Origin: a bacterium
GTDB taxonomy: Bacteria; Omnitrophota; Gorgyraeia; Gygaellales; UBA12090
NCBI GenBank assembly: GCA_004299495.1
Contig: SCPY01000225.1
Coordinates: 1 to 27,854 of the forward strand
DNA length: 27,854 nt
Direction of reading: 5' to 3'
The notes under the pieces are model-generated. The model made no database searches. It saw only the letters and a list, made by a program, of their open reading frames with translations, and was not told where the DNA came from. Every line of letters begins with the position of its first letter. The stretch's first letter is position 1. Positions 24,101-27,854 of the stretch are shown piece by piece. Position numbers and translations under genes: made by a program.

Positions 24101-27100
24101 TTTGCTGGCTCGGCACGCCCTTTTCATTAAAAACAGACGGAAGAACCATACTGCCTTCTTTTACTATTGCCCGCGCGTTGCTTAAAAATGTCGGGACCCC
24201 CTGGCCAAACTCAATCCGAGCTAAAAGCCTATCCGAGCTTATACCATCAAAATATCTGCCCAGATAAGCGGGGTTATTGCCATTGAGATAAAGGTCATTT
24301 ACCGGCTGAAGGCCTTCGGGAATCTGCTTTTTTGCATTAGCTTCATTTTCTGCCGGATCCACCGGCTTTCCGTCGCGACTGATTACCGTCCATTTCATAC
24401 CCTTGGGCTCAATATAACCGATTTCTTTGGTTTTCTGGTTATACCATATTTGCTTGCCGTCTTGGGTCAACTGCATAAGCCGGTTCCAGCTCTCGGGGTT
24501 GTCTCCCGCGCTTACTATAAACTCAGCGTATTGCTCGTTGGATTTTTTATCTGTAAAATTGCGCTCGGATAGTTTTATATCCTTGAGCTCTCCTCCTCTA
24601 TACATACCTATCAAGGCCAGCCCATCCTGATTAAGCGCTGACCAGGTCTGGTCGCCTATAGCTACGCCGCTATCCGTAATCTGTATCCTTGCCTTATCGC
24701 CAAATAAGGCCATATTGCCGATACGGAGGTGATTATTGCCTTTGCCGAATTGAATATCTATCCCATCTCCCTTGGGCATCATTAATCCTTCTTTGACCAG
24801 GATATCTCTTACCTCTTGTACTTTCTTTGCTTCCGCGTCAGATTCAGGCGCCCTCTTTCCGGAGAGGACTTCAGCAATCTTTGGGGTAACGTGATGGGTA
24901 TATCCGCTGTCAGGAAGACCGGTGATAAGAGTTCCGGCAAAACCCATGGTGGGCTGAAGCGCGGAAGAGCCGACATTAAAGCCGTAGCCAATCCGATATT
25001 GCTCTCCTGTCAGCCCATCTGCGCCGGCGATATTAAATTTGTAATTATCTCCTTCTACGCGCATCTCCCCGACATTATTGAAACGCGCCGGCCCTGCGCC
25101 TAGAGAAGGCTTGTTGGCCTTGTTCTGGTTATCGCCTTGGTCCTGCTTGGGATTTTCCTTGGCGGCGCCAAGCGGCCAACCGGCGGAAATCTCCCCATCT
25201 CTGCCCCTATTCTCTTTTCCAAAGCTGTATTGCGCCACTAAACCAAAGTTATTGTCCCACTCTGCCTTATAGAAAGGCACGGCGTTATAGCTGCCGTCTG
25301 CCCGTTTCTCATAAAGTGAGCTAAAACCCACCCGGCTCAAATCCTGCGGCCTGCGAACCAGATAGTTGCGCTGTATAATCTCCTGGGAGTTAAGGCCAAG
25401 CTTTGTGGCTAGCTCGCCAATTGTGGTGTCAGCATCTAAGACTATTATCTTTCCGTCGCCTGTAAACACCGCCTGCCCTTTTTCCAGGCGGGTGTTATCG
25501 CTGGCAAGGGAAGACAAAGAAAGCTCTGTGCCGCTTTTAATGGCCTGCCAGCTAAACTTCAAGGAACCGTCCTTTGCCGCCGAAATAGAACCCAGCCCTA
25601 TCTCATTGAGCCAGGGCTGAACACTTCCTGTAACCTGCGGGGCCCATTTCTCCTGGCCATCATCGTTATAAGCCGTATATTTTATCTCACTGCCCGGGTT
25701 AAACCGCACAATCATTCCGCCGTTGGGATCAACGAATAGTCCGCCTTCACCGATATAGTTTTGCGCGCGGTATACATTATCAATTTGTAAAGTCCCGGTG
25801 TGGTTCTCATTCATTCCTGCCGCGGCATCAATCCGGTCAACGCCTACAGGAATAGATTCTTCGCCAACCGCCGTAAACAAGGTAACGGGCAGGTTTCCTG
25901 CCGGCTTCAAAGCAAGCGTAAGGTCAGGTATTCTGGATGCGGATGTGTCGCCGCCCTGCCCAACCTGAAATGGCAGATTAATCACGCTTCGCACGGAAGG
26001 GCCGATCTTGCCTTCTTTATTAAAGAAACTTACGGTTCTGTCTGCTTCGGGGAGAAAAAACTTCTCCTTAGATCCATCCTTATAATGGGCCACAGCCATG
26101 TTGTTAAACTCCTGTTTTTTCACCGTAAACGAATTACCAAATCCTCCGTAGGCCTCTCTCATGCTGCGGCCTTTACCCCAAAGCAAATCTCCCCCGCCTT
26201 CAATATCCAACTTGGCCTCTATCTCCAGTTCTTTTATTTTTTCCAAGTCGGGGTTAGCCAAGAGAAAGATTCTGCCGGCCACATCAGCGTAGGATTTACC
26301 CTCAATCTCGGCTATATTGATTTCTGCTATTTTTTTATCAAACGTATATTTTCCATCTTTTGCCGCGGCCCTTATTTCTCCCAAGCTTCTTTCGCCAATA
26401 TATTCTTCTTTATCTTTGCTAAGGCTGGATCCGGACGGATTAAATTTATCCATAAAAAGTTTTTGCTGGTCTTCGGGTGTTTTCGCGCTCAGGATTTCAC
26501 TGATATCACCTTCGCTCAAGACCACATTTCCTCCTACGGAGAGCGCCTTGATTCTTCCTTCCTTAATATCATTAAGAACTGACGCCACACCCAGCGCCAT
26601 CATCGCATTAGCCAGGCGCGCGGAAGCAACCTGAGTAATCTGATCCCCTGTAAACTTCTTGCTCCCGTCCCATTTAAGCTGAGTGCCTTGAGCAATCCGC
26701 GAGAGCGTATCATTTGCCCAGCCAAAGGGAACTCCGTCTAATCCCACGGTAATGCCGCCCTGCTTATCTTTGGCAGAGAGCCAGGTCCAGAGCTTGGACA
26801 TAAAATAGGTTTCCGTCTTCCCGCTGTTATCCCTGAGCAGCTCCCAGCTTGCCCCGGGAGAGTATAGCCGAGAGAAGGTTTCTCCGGGAAGCTGGCTAAG
26901 CTCAAGATTTCCTCTATAGTAGTTGAATTCCTTAGATATAGGTATTATCGCTCCGTTTGTGTTGGTAGTACTAATCACTGCCGGGCCGTCTAAGCTGTCG
27001 CCGGCGGCACTGCTTGCGCCGATACCGTCAACGCCAGAACCGCCGCCTATTCCGGTAGGGCCGACAATAGTAGTGGTGCCGGGAAGCGCGAAAACAGAGC

Positions 27101-27854
27101 TATAGCTGTTGACAAAGGTACGCTGAAAATCCCTATCAATATCCGCATACGCGTGATATTTGCCTAACTCTGGATCTGAAAAAAGCTGATTAATCGCTTC
27201 TTTCCACTTTTTGGAGTCGCCCTTCGCTCCATCTATTCTACTGACCCAGGAATCAATCCAGGCATTATCAACCTTGCCGTTTCCTTTTAATACCTGCAGT
27301 TCAATAAATGCCGCCAACCTTTCGGGTGAAATTTCGCTGGAGACGATATTACTGCGCGAAAGCCGGCTGTATTTATTAAGCTCATCCGTTCCCCACATCC
27401 CGGATCCAATTTTCTCAAATGTTCCGTCGGGATTGTAGGAGCTTCTCTCTATAGCGCTGCCCTGGGCGTATTCAACAGGGCTGATGGAATTGGCCTGGGG
27501 ATCGTATCTGGCGACAAGGCCCTGGTTTCCCTGGACGACAATTTCCTGGCCGTCCTGATATTTACGCACCTCAATATCCACTATCTTTCTGCCGTCTTTG
27601 CCCTCAATAACATTTATCCTCTGGTCAATTTTATCATTTCCGCCGATCTTGATATTTTGCGAACCGCCGTAAAGATTCGCGGGGTTTACAATCACTCCGC
27701 CCACAACCGGCTGAATATGCCCGCTGCCGGACACTGCCATATCCTCATACACCCCCTTAACCAGCCCGCGGCTTATAACAATATCCTCAGAGGATACAAC
27801 CGGTATCTCCAGCCCTTTTATTGCCTTATCGCTGATATCATTAATTTCCGTAAC
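1..27854 (-). CDS. Internal part of a giant multi-domain protein gene, open at both window edges
   Basis: One frame (codon triplets starting at + positions divisible by 3) runs through the whole window on the minus strand with no TAA, TAG or TGA that I could find. That gives at least 9,284 codons with neither the true start nor the true stop in view. The translation has normal composition and many recognisable domains, listed separately, so it is real coding sequence. Modules are unrelated to one another and often joined by an Ala/Ser-Ser-Ser-Pro motif. Domains for binding and cutting peptidoglycan and proteins predominate, with internal membrane segments and signal-like sequences, so an envelope or cell-contact role is the best inference. 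Cysteine is nearly absent. Giant genes of this kind are known from Omnitrophota; the taxonomic link is inferred. It could also be translated as separate pieces from internal starts or cleaved after synthesis. Confidence 0.93.
188..764 (-). other. Helical region after the receiver domain
   Basis: About 190 residues of helix-rich sequence: first an Ala/Val/Glu-rich amphipathic part (GTAAEAVAGVVEDAVEMV, about 600-670), then charged helices with many Lys, Arg, Glu and Leu (MEKVIATVELLQKI area, about 430-490). No DNA-binding or enzymatic motif is recognised. Its place after a receiver suggests an output or dimerisation role, by inference only. Confidence 0.5.
765..1250 (-). other. Response-regulator receiver (REC) domain
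   Basis: V-L-I-I-D-D-E supplies the acidic pair (1176-1184). L-I-V-M-D-I-E has the phosphoacceptor Asp (1032-1034). P-L-I-V-I-S-G-D gives the conserved Ser/Thr (867-869). A Lys in G-K-F-G-K-D (801-803 or 810-812) precedes the last helix IGDILTAI. All phosphorylation residues are thus present. An insert of about 35 residues lies between the Asp strand and the Ser strand, longer than usual. Receivers normally act in the cytosol, taking phosphate from a histidine. Here it sits between SSSPI (1251-1262) and a helical output-like region in an otherwise envelope-type protein. Confidence 0.85.
1194..1208 (-). promoter_or_regulatory. Possible internal translation start at the receiver domain (AGGAGG, 6-base gap, GTG)
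   Basis: Minus-strand AGGAGG (1203-1208) lies 6 bases before an in-frame GTG (1194-1196) that is exactly the first residue of the VLIIDDE strand. A separate receiver protein could start here. AGG-AGG also simply encodes two arginines, and similar runs occur by chance elsewhere, so the case is weak to moderate. Confidence 0.3.
1265..2288 (-). other. Helical module with a histidine-kinase DHp-like segment
   Basis: After ASSPA, about 100 residues of mixed alpha/beta sequence lead to a mostly helical region. Near its end R-I-F-I-H-G-F-M-N-N-L-N-G-I-K-E-L-I (His codon 1554-1556) resembles the phosphoacceptor H-box of Spo0B/CitA-type kinases (RHDFxNxLxxIxGLI). No ATP-binding N, G1 or G2 boxes follow, and the next module is a receiver domain. 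I infer a possible histidine phosphotransfer partner for that receiver; the resemblance is short and could be chance. Confidence 0.4.
2365..3206 (-). other. Signal/anchor plus zincin-like metallopeptidase (HELIH site)
   Basis: Right after ASSPV a hydrophobic segment (about 3120-3190, AIVIIALGLVLLF, ending in A-I-A-A-Q) looks like a signal peptide or anchor. The soluble part has G-D-K-A-H-E-L-I-H-I-I-Q with HExxH at 2871-2885, and about 70 residues on an E-I-F-A-Y-I-Y-G-S-F-V-E-E helix that could give the third, glutamate, ligand as in gluzincins. One of the window's three cysteines (2523-2525) lies after it. The module ends at VSSPI (2355-2363), only about 20 residues before another ASSPA. 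Exact family not recognised. Confidence 0.7.
3300..4235 (-). other. Membrane-anchored coiled coil plus SLT lytic transglycosylase
   Basis: After SSSPL comes a membrane helix (about 4160-4220), a coiled coil (about 3925-4090, rich in Glu/Lys/Arg, with EEAVDSSRARFKEADNEL), and then a soluble lytic transglycosylase domain (about 3300-3740). Hallmarks in order are I-L-V-L-A-V-I-Y-V-E-S-G with the catalytic Glu at 3618-3620, G-A-V-G-L-M-Q-L, N-I-Q-L-G-T-E-L-L, and M-L-A-F-Y-N-F-G. These enzymes cut the MurNAc-GlcNAc bond of peptidoglycan, leaving a 1,6-anhydro end. All key residues are present, so activity is likely. The substrate could be the cell's own wall (remodelling, passage of the giant protein) or that of prey or host cells. 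It ends near ASSPV at 3207-3218. Confidence 0.9.
4264..4521 (-). CDS. Nested small ORF, 85-residue protein with a consensus ribosome-binding site
   Basis: ATG at 4519-4521, stop TAG at 4264-4266, in the frame with codons at + positions equal to 1 modulo 3. An in-frame TGA lies 15 bases upstream of the ATG, followed by a full AAGGAGGT 5 bases before it. The product starts MVSSYNELEFTHFVVDNSDG and has a balanced, beta-rich composition with Asn, Asp, Gly and Gln. By hand count about 65% of its codons start with a purine and about 74% end in a pyrimidine, a strong RNY coding signature. Codons such as CTT, CTC, CGT and GGT replace the TTA, AGA and ATA common elsewhere. The giant frame over these bases reads Ser/Leu/Pro/Ala-rich, as a shadow frame would. 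No family recognised. Confidence 0.55.
   Translation of the reverse strand: MVSSYNELEFTHFVVDNSDGTIFGSARVNGSGRIANFLINGQDIKQQSGDQWQLLEETAAGTVRRKASAAYGKVHTYRTGRLLLS
4527..4534 (-). promoter_or_regulatory. Consensus Shine-Dalgarno AAGGAGGT before the 85-residue nested ORF
   Basis: A perfect 8-base complement to the 16S rRNA 3' end, 5 bases before the ATG at 4521. In the giant frame the same bases encode Glu-Gly-Gly. It decides the start of the nested ORF because an in-frame TGA sits immediately upstream. Confidence 0.6.
4898..5062 (-). CDS. Nested small ORF, 54-residue coiled-coil protein in an alternative frame
   Basis: ATG at 5060-5062, stop TGA at 4898-4900, with codons starting at + positions equal to 2 modulo 3. 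An in-frame TAA lies 15 bases upstream of the ATG, then an AAGGGGG Shine-Dalgarno-like run with a 5-base gap, as in a normal gene start. The product begins MGNDIREKLEKIQENLEEQ and keeps Ile/Leu at coiled-coil spacing (I5, L9, I12, L16). It is charged, helical and natural-looking. Over the same bases the giant frame reads as a Lys/Arg/Gly/Ser-rich string. No family is recognised. Whether it is expressed, or is the remnant of a gene absorbed into the giant frame, cannot be told from sequence alone. Confidence 0.45.
   Translation of the reverse strand: MGNDIREKLEKIQENLEEQRALREMILQRRGDFLMQMLLTQASKRDSYLRSSNG
5068..5073 (-). promoter_or_regulatory. Shine-Dalgarno-like AGGGGG before the 54-residue nested ORF
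   Basis: Minus-strand AGGGGG lies 5 bases before the ATG at 5062. It is preceded by an in-frame TAA, so translation in this frame must begin here and cannot read in from upstream. One mismatch from consensus AGGAGG. Confidence 0.45.
5385..5625 (-). repeat. Three degenerate tandem repeats (about 28-31 residues)
   Basis: The block K-x-A-K-I-x-(D/S)-L-(K/R) recurs with codon blocks at 5583-5597, 5490-5504 and 5406-5420, spaced 93 and 84 bases. Each is followed by a Pro/Gln-rich tail of S-P-A-Q-P or L-A-Q-P type. The third unit runs straight into SASSPL (5349-5360). Tail differences show the units have diverged; the KAKI cores remain near identical at DNA level. Confidence 0.75.
5640..5990 (-). 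other. Membrane segment and TPR-like helices
   Basis: One clear membrane helix (VGWIVFGVLLIGGAILYI, about 5915-5970) is followed by a basic stop-transfer stretch (NRYRSVRPGRK) and then helices with a TPR-like pattern (EAALAEYAKALDAKPND, about 5680-5745). In a free-standing protein this would be a LysM-TM-TPR architecture reminiscent of FimV/TspA. The TPR is a single motif, so confidence in a functional repeat is limited. Confidence 0.55.
6096..6412 (-). other. Internal Sec-like signal peptide followed by a LysM-like domain
   Basis: K-S-S-L-T-K, then a hydrophobic core (ISILAAFSTTLLYAV) and P-A-Y-A before Tyr-Glu, form a textbook Sec signal with an AxA cleavage site (about 6327-6410). It lies deep inside the giant protein. 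The mature-looking part continues with T-D-T-L-W-N-A-A-I-D-L-L, a spaced helix QIWDKINEIAALN, and S-D-P-D-K-V-Y. This matches LysM variants (DTLWxIA, then IxxxN, then DPxxIxPG) found in FimV-like peptidoglycan-binding proteins. The combination would be a normal secreted-protein N-terminus if it stood alone. Confidence 0.65.
6415..6890 (-). other. Low-complexity Gly/Asn/Pro/Asp linker
   Basis: About 155 residues rich first in Gly, Glu and Asp (GGQDGGAPDGGYGDGDDD near 6715-6770), then in Asn, Pro and Ala (VPANNNPNAPANTP near 6590-6640). It has no predicted fold and separates the Cys-peptidase-like module from an internal signal peptide. The long alternative-frame ORF over this interval (6503-6865) follows from the GGN-rich codons and I reject it as a gene. 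Confidence 0.75.
6940..7425 (-). other. Putative papain-fold cysteine peptidase (C39-like)
   Basis: The stretch W-N-C-A-N-S-Y-F-T-D has one of only three cysteines I count in the window (codon 7395-7397), at the start of a helix as in papain-fold nucleophiles. About 98 residues later G-W-H-V-V-I-V-K-G-F supplies a His at the start of a strand (7098-7100). It is followed by VTVYESNN and then IPLEKF, which resembles the HxVxVxGY, D/N-P and I-S-L-x-x-F pattern of C39-type peptidases. The family call is tentative. Its position at the tip of a coiled coil and before a flexible linker fits an exposed enzyme, or an internal processing protease. Confidence 0.5.
7430..8012 (-). other. Coiled-coil rod
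   Basis: After ASSPA and an acidic linker, about 190 residues are strongly helical and rich in Glu, Lys, Arg, Ala and Ile, with almost no Gly or Pro. Hydrophobic residues recur at heptad spacing (for example LAVKINELEERIKK). The C-terminal part is built from exact 7-residue repeats annotated separately. It likely forms a long coiled coil that spaces or oligomerises the following Cys-containing module. Confidence 0.75.
7478..7561 (-). repeat. Four tandem 21-base repeats coding a heptad coiled coil
   Basis: Units at 7478-7498, 7499-7519, 7520-7540 and 7541-7561 encode ASREDVK-, AREDTK- and AAREAAQ-type heptads. The first two units differ by only two bases, so part of the array is a recent duplication. 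The unit length equals exactly one coiled-coil heptad, which lets copy number change without breaking frame or register. Confidence 0.85.
8060..9035 (-). other. Signal/anchor plus zincin-like module (HEAVH site)
   Basis: Right after SSSPA come a basic stretch (KSRIR) and a hydrophobic core (about 8920-8975, VAIAALLLAIAAAWPSA), which together would be read as a Sec signal or anchor in a stand-alone protein. About 180 residues later lies F-H-E-A-V-H-R-M-H-P-D-E, with HExxH at 8379-8393, and a following DEHTRIHD helix rich in possible third ligands. I infer a zinc peptidase of unrecognised family. A Glu/Lys-rich helix leads to the next ASSPA (8013-8024). Confidence 0.65.
9050..9790 (-). other. 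Linker region with one membrane segment between three SSP motifs
   Basis: Two SSP motifs (9774-9785, 9642-9653) flank a short Gln/Arg/Gly-rich linker. A small Ala/Gly-rich helical segment then precedes a strong membrane helix (about 9385-9455, AGIVAVALAAVGVIAVG). From about 9330 to 9050 the sequence is low-complexity Ser/Gly/Asn/Arg with repeated S-A-S-S and G-A-S-S patterns, ending at SSSPA (9036-9047). No enzyme is visible. This looks like anchor plus flexible spacer. Confidence 0.6.
9820..10517 (-). other. Membrane-anchored JAMM/MPN-type metalloprotease-like module
   Basis: After ASSPV there is a short basic stretch, one hydrophobic membrane segment (about 10413-10487) and a soluble domain carrying G-H-T-H-P-S-G followed by S-x-x-D (histidines at 10149-10151 and 10155-10157). 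This is the JAMM zinc signature HxHPxG..SxxD used by JAB1/MPN isopeptidases and, as HNHPSG, by RadC. Here eight residues separate the second His from the Ser where the classic motif has seven. An upstream glutamate in the FEVGFIYYEKDG strand is the likely fourth catalytic residue. Family members cut isopeptide or peptide bonds. The module ends just before SSSPV at 9774-9785. Target unknown. Confidence 0.75.
10556..10970 (-). repeat. Tandem protein duplication, two units of about 55-85 residues
   Basis: Unit one (about 10793-10970) begins VGSAFRASSAIV and ends GFIAMGSRLLPVVKINI. Unit two (about 10556-10716) begins VGSTVRASSALV and ends GFIATLPPILPAPVFNI. The shared skeleton is VGS-RASSA-V, a charged helix, then GFIA-LP-NI. 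DNA identity survives in a short block encoding Gly-Phe-Ile-Ala (near 10594-10608 and 10832-10844). Unit period is about 240-255 bases. Each unit has an RASSA element resembling, but lacking the Pro of, the SSP junction motif. The repeats lie between the nucleotidyltransferase and JAMM modules. Confidence 0.75.
11290..11963 (-). other. Nucleotidyltransferase domain of the CCA-adding / poly(A) polymerase type
   Basis: Directly after SSSPL comes V-R-F-V-G-G-G-V-T-S-H-L-Q-G and then N-G-D-F-D-I-A-I, matching the class II family's GGxVRDxLLG followed by DxD (Asp codons at 11820-11822 and 11826-11828). Further on, RWRKDIDRPIPSIYTIMMD plus FASPQALQDLHDGIIR lines up with the family's RRRDFTINAMAYD and DPFGGLxDLxxxxIR. 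LRALRDKHRLGFILAPETEE then matches the neck motif RLLRAVRFAARLGFxIxPET. These enzymes add nucleotides to RNA 3' ends in the cytosol. Head and neck are both present, so an intact fold is likely. Its presence in a giant, partly membrane-anchored polypeptide is unexpected. About 100 residues of unrecognised helices follow it. Confidence 0.75.
11964..12110 (-). other. Pro/Ala-rich linker leading to an SSSP motif
   Basis: The translation reads as repeated Q-P-A-S and P-A-x-P units (12035-12095), then a short hydrophobic stretch (IVIVANAVAAVAGG) that could be a weak membrane segment, ending at SSSPL (11952-11963). It separates the ATP-grasp pair from the nucleotidyltransferase-like module. The nucleotide sequence repeats GCGGGTTG units on the plus strand. 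Confidence 0.7.
12195..13420 (-). other. ATP-grasp domain, copy 2, with its own N-terminal lobe
   Basis: This is a second ATP-grasp module homologous to the one before it. An N-terminal lobe (LIGRFAYNDGNLANFAMLR area) is followed by ILKKAGVSIPGTVNF, the loop VVKPLDWYGGYGVQV (about 12675-12720), GVMVQQRIVP, DWNYRVFITRDANNRP and VIEINGRMSGG (about 12204-12236). The stretch VQ-R-I-P then NG, DWN-RVF and RDA-NRP then NIS is shared with copy 1, showing an internal duplication. Copy 2 has Gln in place of the first copy's Glu in VQERI, so nucleotide binding may differ. Paired ATP-grasp domains are known in enzymes such as carbamoyl phosphate synthetase and cyanophycin-related synthetases, but the rest of those enzymes is not seen here. 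Confidence 0.85.
13430..14300 (-). other. ATP-grasp domain, copy 1
   Basis: ATP-grasp enzymes join a carboxylate to an amine or thiol through an acyl-phosphate. The landmarks appear in order: N-K-x-x-x-N-Y-L-L-N-A-A-G-V-P-V-P at the start, the nucleotide lysine and glycine loop VKPSDGWAGYGV (about 13960-13995), a VIVQERI strand with the adenine-side glutamate, DWNVRVFVSRDADNRP, and the magnesium-binding end FAGIDVMV followed by VIEVNGNPSGG (about 13459-13492). Key Lys, Glu and Asn residues are kept, so it could be active. The substrate cannot be told; it looks closest to the RimK/GshB/cyanophycin-synthetase side of the superfamily. A second copy follows directly. Confidence 0.85.
14310..15220 (-). 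other. Pro-rich linker and uncharacterised beta-rich domain
   Basis: It begins with a Pro/Ser/Glu-rich linker (about 15120-15225) and continues as roughly 270 residues of beta-rich sequence with Val-Gly and Ile-Asp alternation. The last part (RRALIFKQARGNQYTFALVN area, about 14430-14500) may be the N-terminal lobe that normally precedes an ATP-grasp domain, as the next module starts right after it. No other family is recognised. Confidence 0.45.
15222..16130 (-). other. Degenerate M24 (aminopeptidase P / creatinase) fold
   Basis: Order and motifs follow the pita-bread fold. There is an opening helix with AKIHTEAHERAV, then AGAHTSVTDFEPT followed by RRLRGGDMANLDAV (compare the family's LxxGDLVLIDxG). 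The C-terminal half has GDVFTLEPFISIPG and RNEVTIRITEDGYEIL. Active M24 enzymes use two metals held by Asp, Asp, His, Glu, Glu. The first Asp (15786-15788) and both glutamates (15306-15308 and 15264-15266) are present. The second Asp, 11 residues on, is replaced by Gly, and the ligand His appears as Glu in the simplest alignment. I infer a structural or peptide-binding pseudo-enzyme. It lies between a zincin and the ATP-grasp pair. Confidence 0.75.
16190..16880 (-). other. Zincin-like metallopeptidase module (HELIH site)
   Basis: The sequence A-G-A-H-E-L-I-H-S-L-I-H carries the zinc-binding HExxH signature at 16488-16502, preceded by a Gly/Ala turn and flanked by hydrophobic residues as in zincin active-site helices. 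In that family the two histidines bind zinc and the glutamate activates water for peptide-bond cleavage. A third ligand is not certain; glutamates in the EESARRFG helix about 20 residues on are candidates. It sits after a coiled coil and before the M24-like fold. The exact peptidase family is not recognised. Confidence 0.65.
16880..17800 (-). other. Long helical and coiled-coil stretch
   Basis: This stretch is dominated by Glu, Lys, Gln, Arg and Leu in helical patterns. Heptad-like spacing is clearest at about 17320-17450 (the QIKQLEEAKEQLGML area) and about 16900-17100 (the LGNLEQEKSSLEAELREF area). Such stretches usually act as rods or oligomerisation surfaces. Here it lies just upstream of a zinc-peptidase-like module and may hold it away from the preceding region. 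No enzyme motif is visible. Confidence 0.6.
17800..19400 (-). other. Uncharacterised helical region after the first SSSP motif
   Basis: About 530 residues of mixed alpha-helical character with no recognised family. It opens after SSSP with a Ser/Ala-rich linker, then a Trp- and Gln-rich start (KWQWQRIPAVLSG) and alternating amphipathic helices. A Gly-rich turn with GGRGWGG lies near 18350. A short stretch reads EEVIHEQ, but the second histidine of a zinc HExxH site is missing, so I do not call a protease here. The sequence has normal codon composition and no sign of being a broken gene. Confidence 0.5.
19415..22605 (-). other. Gly/Ala-rich hydrophobic region (about 1,060 residues)
   Basis: Here the translation switches to many short hydrophobic or amphipathic segments rich in Gly, Ala, Ser and Leu, separated by basic or polar loops. 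Examples are the GAGIGLGVGS stretch near 21700 and the GGGLQYAGY stretch near 20350. Charged residues are mostly Arg and Lys in the loops. This is not a clean multi-pass transporter pattern, because segments are short and glycine-heavy. It resembles membrane-inserting or tape-measure-like sequence more than a folded enzyme. I do not recognise a family. It ends at the first SSSP motif (19401-19412). A membrane-insertion or secretion-channel role is speculation. Confidence 0.55.
22690..27852 (-). other. Beta-strand-rich extracellular-type region (about 1,720 residues)
   Basis: This is the most N-terminal part visible. It is rich in Gly, Asp, Asn, Tyr and Trp, with alternating hydrophobic residues and frequent DG turns, as in secreted beta-sandwich or beta-helix adhesins. 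No single family is recognised with confidence. A Gly/Ser/Thr-rich stretch at about 26945-27090 looks like a flexible linker, and a Pro/Ser/Ala-rich stretch lies at about 24045-24110. A LysM-like segment is annotated separately. There is no SSP junction motif anywhere in this stretch, unlike the second half of the protein. A surface or adhesive role is inference from composition only. Confidence 0.5.
25332..25443 (-). other. LysM-like segment
   Basis: The residues read D-T-T-I-G-E-L-A-T-K-L-G-L-N-S-Q-E-I-I, followed by a Gln-Arg-Asn-Tyr-Leu turn. This matches the LysM pattern of D-T-hydrophobic, a helix ending KLGL, and a second helix ending IxxxN. LysM domains bind N-acetylglucosamine polymers such as peptidoglycan. 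The match covers about 35 residues and the last strand is unclear, so this may be a degenerate copy. It sits alone in the beta-rich region. Confidence 0.5.

Noticed and set aside
25800..26582. Plus-strand ORF of 260 codons
   Set aside because: It lies opposite a well-coded part of the giant gene, is Phe/Ser/Arg-rich without recognisable motifs, and has no ribosome-binding site I can see. Shadow of the minus-strand frame.
27000..27090. Possible collagen-like or RHS repeat in the Gly/Ser-rich stretch
   Set aside because: No Gly-x-y periodicity or YD repeats; it reads as a plain flexible linker.
1..27854. tRNA, rRNA, CRISPR arrays, IS elements, terminators or intergenic promoters
   Set aside because: The whole window is coding on the minus strand. 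I saw no spaced direct repeats, inverted-repeat-flanked transposase or hairpin plus T-run in an intergenic setting.

Overview
This 27.9 kb window shows one dominant object. On the minus strand, the frame whose codons lie on + positions 3-5, 6-8 and so on up to 27852-27854 is open from edge to edge. I translated it by eye (9,284 codons), met no stop, and rechecked the frame at about a dozen scattered lines. Neither the start nor the end of the gene is in the window, so this is an internal slice of a giant gene coding for well over 9,000 residues. I see no convincing plus-strand gene, and no tRNA, rRNA, IS element or CRISPR array. The size, and the style of many unrelated modules joined by short Ser-Ser-Pro linkers, recall giant genes reported from Omnitrophota (candidate phylum OP3). 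That assignment is an inference from memory, not a proven taxonomy.

Read N to C (high to low coordinates), the polypeptide has two halves. The first (27854 to about 12000) has few linkers. It holds a long beta-rich region with a LysM-like segment, about 1,060 residues of Gly/Ala-rich hydrophobic sequence, a helical region, a zincin-like HELIH site, a degenerate M24 (aminopeptidase P) fold, and two homologous ATP-grasp domains in tandem. The second half (about 12000 to 1) is a string of compact modules, most separated by an (A/S)SSP motif. They are a CCA/poly(A)-polymerase-type nucleotidyltransferase, a JAMM/MPN metalloprotease-like domain, a zincin (HEAVH), a coiled coil with a putative Cys peptidase, an internal Sec-like signal with a LysM-like domain, a lytic transglycosylase, another zincin (HELIH), a DHp-like helical domain, a complete receiver domain, and finally a Tat-like signal at the window edge.

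Several modules begin, just after the SSP motif, with what would be a normal N-terminus (signal peptide, Tat motif or membrane anchor). The region therefore reads like an operon of formerly separate proteins written as one reading frame. LysM plus lytic transglycosylase plus peptidases suggests a role at peptidoglycan or the surface of another cell. The ATP-grasp, nucleotidyltransferase and receiver modules are normally cytosolic and do not fit a simple exported adhesin. Cysteine is almost absent (three residues counted).

The most unusual spot is 4264-5073. Two short ORFs (85 and 54 residues), each with an in-frame stop, a Shine-Dalgarno sequence and an ATG in textbook spacing, lie inside the giant frame in two different alternative frames. 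In both intervals the alternative frame looks more protein-like than the giant frame does.
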